64,000 bases of DNA from Hominenteromicrobium sp900549945 (GTDB lineage: Bacteria > Bacillota > Clostridia > Oscillospirales > Acutalibacteraceae), in contig CABRNK010000001.1 in assembly GCA_902472305.1 (NCBI GenBank), positions 124,001 to 188,000 on the forward strand. The letters run 5' to 3'. The notes beneath the pieces were generated by a model. It worked only from the letters and a program-made list of their open reading frames with translations. It made no database searches and had not been told where the DNA came from. Below are positions 58,390 to 64,000 of this stretch, one piece after another; the stretch's first letter is position 1, and the number at the start of each line of letters is the position of its first letter. The translations under genes and the position numbers were made by a program.

Positions 58390-58391
58390 AA

Positions 58392-58994
58392 GTGGAGGAT
58401 GCAATTTTGCTCCGCGCGGCAGAGCCGGAGGACGCGGCGGCGCTGCGCGCGATTTATGCACCGTATGTGACGGATACGGCCGTCACCTTTGAATACGAGG
58501 TGCCGGGTGAGGACGAGTTTGCGGAGCGGATCCGCAGCACGCTGCGCATGTACCCGTATCTCGCCGCGGTGCGCGGCGGAGAGCTTCTCGGCTACGCGTA
58601 CGCGGGCGCGTTCAAGACGCGGGCGGTGTACGCGTGGGGTGTCGAAACCTCGATCTATGTCCGCCGCGACCAAAAGCGCACGGGCGTCGGCGGCAGGCTG
58701 TACGCGGCGCTCGAGGAGATCCTCCGGATGCAGAATGTTTTGAACCTGAACGCCTGCATCGCGGTGCCGCGGGAGCCGGACGAGTATTTGACGCGCGACA
58801 GCATCGCGTTCCACGCGCATCTGGGGTATCGGTTCGTCGGCGAATTTTACGATTGCGGCTACAAATTCGGCCGGTGGTACAATATGGCGTGGATGGAAAA
58901 GCATATCGGCGCGCATGCGGCGGACGCCGCGCCGGTGCTGCCGTTCAGTGCGGTGCGTGAAAGGGCGGCGGAGCGCCTTGGCATCCGGCTTTAA
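58392..58994 (+). CDS. GNAT acetyltransferase, phosphinothricin-type
   Basis: A 200-residue GCN5-related N-acetyltransferase. It begins with a GTG: MEDAILLRAAEPEDAAALRA, then IYAPYVTDTAVTFEYEVP, the opening of the phosphinothricin/methionine-sulfoximine acetyltransferase branch (Pat/Bar-like). Acetyl-CoA loop is YVRRDQKRTGVGGRLYAALE near residue 95, and HAHLGYRFVGEFYDCGYKFG follows. GGAAAGGA lies 9 bases before the start, inside the end of alr. It may N-acetylate amino-acid analogues; the real substrate is unknown. Confidence 0.92.
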   Translation: MEDAILLRAAEPEDAAALRAIYAPYVTDTAVTFEYEVPGEDEFAERIRSTLRMYPYLAAVRGGELLGYAYAGAFKTRAVYAWGVETSIYVRRDQKRTGVGGRLYAALEEILRMQNVLNLNACIAVPREPDEYLTRDSIAFHAHLGYRFVGEFYDCGYKFGRWYNMAWMEKHIGAHAADAAPVLPFSAVRERAAERLGIRL

Positions 58995-59007
58995 AGCGAA
59001 TAATTTT

Positions 59008-59045
59008 AAAAGCGCGCGGATTTTGGTGGAAATCCGCGCGCTTTT
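59008..59045 (+). terminator. Terminator after alr-acetyltransferase
   Basis: AAAAGCGCGCGGATTT pairs with AAATCCGCGCGCTTTT (59008-59045) around a GGTGG-containing loop. Confidence 0.88.
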
Positions 59046-59055
59046 GCGCTATAAT
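59027..59055 (+). promoter_or_regulatory. Promoter of AGE epimerase gene
   Basis: TGGAAA (59027-59032), a 17-bp spacer and TATAAT (59050-59055), about 35 bp before the ATG. The -35 is weak and lies in the terminator stem. Confidence 0.55.
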
Positions 59056-59090
59056 GCAGGTATCGAATTTTTTGAGACGGAGGAAAACAA

Positions 59091-60290
59091 ATGGAAAAGC
59101 TCTTGCGGCTTCGCGATGAAATGCGGGAGGATCTGCTTCACGGCTCGATCTTTCCGTTCTGGCAGAAATACACGGTGGACGAGGAAAACGGCGGCTTTTA
59201 CGGCGCGGTGACGAAGGATTTCACGGTGCAGAAGGAGGCGCCGAAAAGCCTTGTGCTGAACGCCCGCCTGCTCTGGACCTTTGCGGGTGCGTACCGCATC
59301 TTCGGCGCCCCCGCCTATAAGGCGCTCGCAGACCGCGCGTTCGGCTATATCCGGTCGCATTTCTGGGATGCGGAAAACGGCGGCGGCTACTGGATGCTGA
59401 ACGCAGACGGCACTGTGTGCGACGACACGAAGATGACGTACGGACAGGGTTTTCTGCTCTACGCCTTTTCGGAATACGCGCGCGCGACCGGCAGCGCCGA
59501 GGCGCGGGCATACGCCGATAAGACCTACAGCTATCTCGAGCGCGAATGCCGCGAGGGCAAGTATTATCTGGAAACCGCGCGCGGCACGGGCAGCGGCAAC
59601 GGCGCGATCACCGAGGCCGGCAACCTCTCGATGAACACGCACATTCACATTTTGGAGCCGATGACCTGCTATTTCCGCATCCGGCACGACCGGTGCGTCG
59701 AGGAAAGCCTTGTCAATCTGATCGAGGTCACGGCGCGGGAAATCTACGACGCGGAGCACCGCCATTTCGTCATGTTCTTCGACGAAAAGATGCGTCCGCT
59801 GCCGGGCGAGATCTCGTTCGGCCACGACATCGAGGGCTCATGGCTGCTGACCGAGGCGGCCGAGGTGCTCGAGGCGCATGCGGCCGACAAGGCGCGCGCA
59901 AAAGCACTCGTGGAGGAAGCGAAGCGCGTCGCCGTCCGCATGGTGGATTTCACGCTTTCGCGCGGCCTCGATGCGGACGGCGGCCTGTTCGACGAGGGCC
60001 ATGAGGCGGGCGGCATCGCCGTGCCGAACAAGGTCTGGTGGGCGCAGGCCGAGGCGGTCGTCGGCTGCGTCAATGCGTGGCAGGTCACCGGCGACGAAAA
60101 GTACCTCGACACGGCGTGGAAGGTCTGGACATATATCAAGGCGCAGGTCATCAACGGCCCGGCCGGCGAGTGGCTCGCGAGCGGCAGAAATTCGCCGGAC
60201 GAGGAAAACTCGCACCTGCTCTGCGGCCCGTGGAAGTGCCCCTACCACAACGCCCGCGCCGCGTTCGAAATCTGCGAGCGCGTGCAGTAA
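59091..60290 (+). CDS. AGE-family epimerase, cellobiose 2-epimerase-like
   Basis: A 399-residue (alpha/alpha)6-barrel enzyme of the N-acylglucosamine 2-epimerase family. It opens with LRDEMREDLLHGSIFPFWQK, then GGFYGAVTKDFTVQKEAPKS and LLWTFAGAYRIFG. Candidate catalytic histidines are in SFGHDIEGSWLLTEAAE (near residue 250) and the C-terminal NSHLLCGPWKCPYHNARAAF. The sequence features favour cellobiose 2-epimerase (cellobiose to glucosylmannose) over GlcNAc epimerase. GGAGGAAA precedes the ATG. It stands alone with its own promoter and terminator. Confidence 0.92.
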   Translation: MEKLLRLRDEMREDLLHGSIFPFWQKYTVDEENGGFYGAVTKDFTVQKEAPKSLVLNARLLWTFAGAYRIFGAPAYKALADRAFGYIRSHFWDAENGGGYWMLNADGTVCDDTKMTYGQGFLLYAFSEYARATGSAEARAYADKTYSYLERECREGKYYLETARGTGSGNGAITEAGNLSMNTHIHILEPMTCYFRIRHDRCVEESLVNLIEVTAREIYDAEHRHFVMFFDEKMRPLPGEISFGHDIEGSWLLTEAAEVLEAHAADKARAKALVEEAKRVAVRMVDFTLSRGLDADGGLFDEGHEAGGIAVPNKVWWAQAEAVVGCVNAWQVTGDEKYLDTAWKVWTYIKAQVINGPAGEWLASGRNSPDEENSHLLCGPWKCPYHNARAAFEICERVQ

Positions 60291-60380
60291 GTGAAAAGGA
60301 TTTTGCGTCCAGCCGGCGGCCGAAGCCGGGGGAAGCAGATGCGTTCCGTCTGCTGCGCAGAAAGTTGAATAGCATTGATA

Positions 60381-60420
60381 GCAAAAAAGCTCTGCCGGTT
60401 ACGCCGACGGAGCTTTTTGC
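60381..60420. terminator. Bidirectional terminator after epimerase
   Basis: GCAAAAAAGCTC pairs with GGAGCTTTTTGC across an inner CCGG-type stem (60381-60420). A and T tracts suit both convergent genes. Confidence 0.82.
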
Positions 60421-60458
60421 TCTAACCAGCTTTCGTCAATGAGCCGGAAGCTGGCTGA

Positions 60459-60863
60459 CTATGAAAGGTGTTTTAGAACCATTGCTGAATAATTGTCGTA
60501 TTGCCGAAAGCCGTATCGCGCATAAAAGGGGAGTGTCTTAGGGTCGGACGGCATAATTTTGACGTAAAGGAGATTTTCGAAATACCTCAAAACTCTTTTC
60601 ATCAATTCATCGCCGATGTGATGCCCCTGATATGCCGGATCTACTAGGAGATAATGCAAAAAGGCAACCGTTTCCCCGTCGGAAAGCGCCCGTATAAGCC
60701 CAACCAGCTTATTTCCATCCCACGCAGAAATCACATGTGTAGAATTTAGCATTGCCCGAACAAGTTTGCCGGGGTAATTCCCCGATTCCCATTTTACAGA
60801 CAAAAACAGCCTTTGCAGTTCCTGCTCTGTGAATTCTTTAGTGTTTCTGTACTCGATTTCCAT
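60459..60863 (-). CDS. GNAT family N-acetyltransferase, 134 aa
   Basis: A 134-residue single-domain acetyltransferase. Acetyl-CoA binding region: FLHYLLVDPAYQGHHIGDEL (residues about 68-87), and FYARYGFRQYDNYSAMVL closes the fold. It starts MEIEYRNTKEFTEQELQRLF. The gene is clearly less GC-rich than its neighbours, with many A/T-ending codons, which hints at recent acquisition. The substrate is unknown. Confidence 0.88.
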   Translation of the reverse strand: MEIEYRNTKEFTEQELQRLFLSVKWESGNYPGKLVRAMLNSTHVISAWDGNKLVGLIRALSDGETVAFLHYLLVDPAYQGHHIGDELMKRVLRYFENLLYVKIMPSDPKTLPFYARYGFRQYDNYSAMVLKHLS

Positions 60864-60919
60864 GATTTTCTCCTAAAAAGCCGCGCCCGGACTTTTCACA
60901 TATTTGGGATGCCATTTGC

Positions 60920-61555
60920 TCACAGCTCAAAATTGGGCGGCGCAACCAGCATCTCCGCCTCGGAGACGGGCTCGAGCGCCGCGAGTGCGGGGTGGTTTGT
61001 CAGCGTCTTTAGGATGCGCCAGCCAAGAAGGCTTTCCCGCAGGTTTTCCTCGGTCGGGCGGAAGCCGAAATCCATGTAGAGCCGTGCGGCGACCCACGTG
61101 GTCGTCTGCGTGGAGACGAAAATCTCGCCGTAGCCGAGCGCCCGCAGGCGGCGCAGCGTGTGGGCGATCAGCGGGCGGGCAAGCCCTTTGCCCTGCATGT
61201 CGCGCCGCACGGAGACCCAGTGCAGCCAGCCGTCGCCGTCCGGCGCCTCGGGGTCGAAAAATGCCGTGGCGGTCGCGACCTTCTCGCCGTTTGGTGATTC
61301 GATGAACTGCATCCGCCCGGGCAGGCGGTCGGTGTAGCGCGCGTAGTAGCGTTCCCACGCCTCAAGCCCCTGCTCATAACGGTCGAATTCCTTGGCGGAC
61401 TGCTCGATCGCGATCCACGTGTCGCGGTCGCCGTCCGCATAGGTTGTGAACGAGAAGCCCTCGGGCAGCGGGTATGCGGGGATTTCCGCCTCGGCCGGCA
61501 GCCGCAGCACGAGGTGGTGGTATTTCAGTCGCTTGTCGAGATTATCCAGCGTCAT
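60920..61555 (-). CDS. GNAT family N-acetyltransferase, 211 aa
   Basis: A 211-residue protein with a C-terminal GNAT domain. The N-terminal part (DKRLKYHHLVLRLPAEAEIP, then EGFSFTTYADGDRDTWIAIE) leads to LHWVSVRRDMQGKGLARPLI (acetyl-CoA loop near residue 130) and VSTQTTTWVAARLYMDFGFR. The start chosen is the ATG at 61555, downstream of GAAAGGAC. It lies 29 bp after secA on the same strand, so read-through is likely. The substrate is unknown. Confidence 0.88.
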   Translation of the reverse strand: MTLDNLDKRLKYHHLVLRLPAEAEIPAYPLPEGFSFTTYADGDRDTWIAIEQSAKEFDRYEQGLEAWERYYARYTDRLPGRMQFIESPNGEKVATATAFFDPEAPDGDGWLHWVSVRRDMQGKGLARPLIAHTLRRLRALGYGEIFVSTQTTTWVAARLYMDFGFRPTEENLRESLLGWRILKTLTNHPALAALEPVSEAEMLVAPPNFEL

Positions 61556-61584
61556 GGTGTCGCGTCCTTTCGCGGCGGCGCGCG

Positions 61585-64000
<2,416 letters not shown>

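Noticed and set aside
56467..58461. 664-codon minus-strand frame opposite purL end and alr
   Set aside because: It lies antisense to well-supported purL and alr, with no Shine-Dalgarno site and biased Arg/Val/Ala/His content.

Overview
The window reads as chromosomal DNA of an anaerobic, Gram-positive clostridium. The evidence is a three-gene electron-bifurcating [FeFe]-hydrogenase (HydC, HydB, HydA), a T-box leader before valS, a purine riboswitch, GpmI-type phosphoglycerate mutase, YesN-type two-component regulators with a sugar ABC importer, and sigma-A promoters with 17-bp spacers. The G+C content is clearly high by eye, which together with the gene set suggests a gut Oscillospirales or Ruminococcaceae-like organism. 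That placement is inference; there is no rRNA in the window.

Layout. 1-6.4 kb: end of a purine permease, an AIM24-family protein, YchF, an FAD-dependent dehydrogenase behind a guanine-type purine riboswitch, a putative acyltransferase and a possible C39-like protein. 6.5-9.7 kb: VTC-domain protein, a broken DUF4956 membrane protein and a large beta-helix lipoprotein. 10-13 kb: a small orphan protein, then a TetR-controlled efflux module whose two operators can be read directly. 13-18.1 kb: valS with its T-box leader, then a serC-serA operon. 18.4-27.2 kb: a ten-gene hydrogenase region in two transcription units. The first encodes two DRTGG proteins, an anti-sigma-like ATPase, a sensory-type hydrogenase and a PHP protein. 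The second encodes HydC, an HATPase, a ferredoxin-like protein, HydB and HydA. 27.5-34 kb: a DUF1846 protein, a ribosome-protection-like GTPase fused to an NYN nuclease domain, and a MerR-controlled aldo/keto reductase plus flavodoxin pair. 34-36 kb: a more AT-rich island of secreted proteins, two of them paralogous lipoproteins. 36.2-40 kb: pgk-tpiA-gpmI glycolytic operon. 40.1-44.1 kb: trmL, a small membrane protein, and an overlapping pair made of a ComEC-like metallo-beta-lactamase and a MORN-repeat protein. 44.2-50.8 kb: histidine kinase, AraC-type regulator, solute-binding lipoprotein and two permeases. 51.1-64 kb: tRNA-Val, a membrane glycosyltransferase, purL, alr, an acetyltransferase, an AGE-family epimerase, two more acetyltransferases and most of secA.

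How it fits together. HydABC would couple H2 metabolism to NAD(H) and ferredoxin, and the adjacent DRTGG/HATPase/sensor-hydrogenase/PHP unit looks like its regulatory or maturation partner. Purine metabolism recurs in the permease, the riboswitch-controlled dehydrogenase and purL. The GTPase-NYN fusion, the MORN-metallo-beta-lactamase pair and the riboswitch-dehydrogenase link are the least conventional features. Two reading-frame lesions (DUF4956 and the 3' end of the GTPase-NYN gene) should be checked against reads before being taken as biology. No CRISPR array, insertion sequence, prophage or rRNA was seen.
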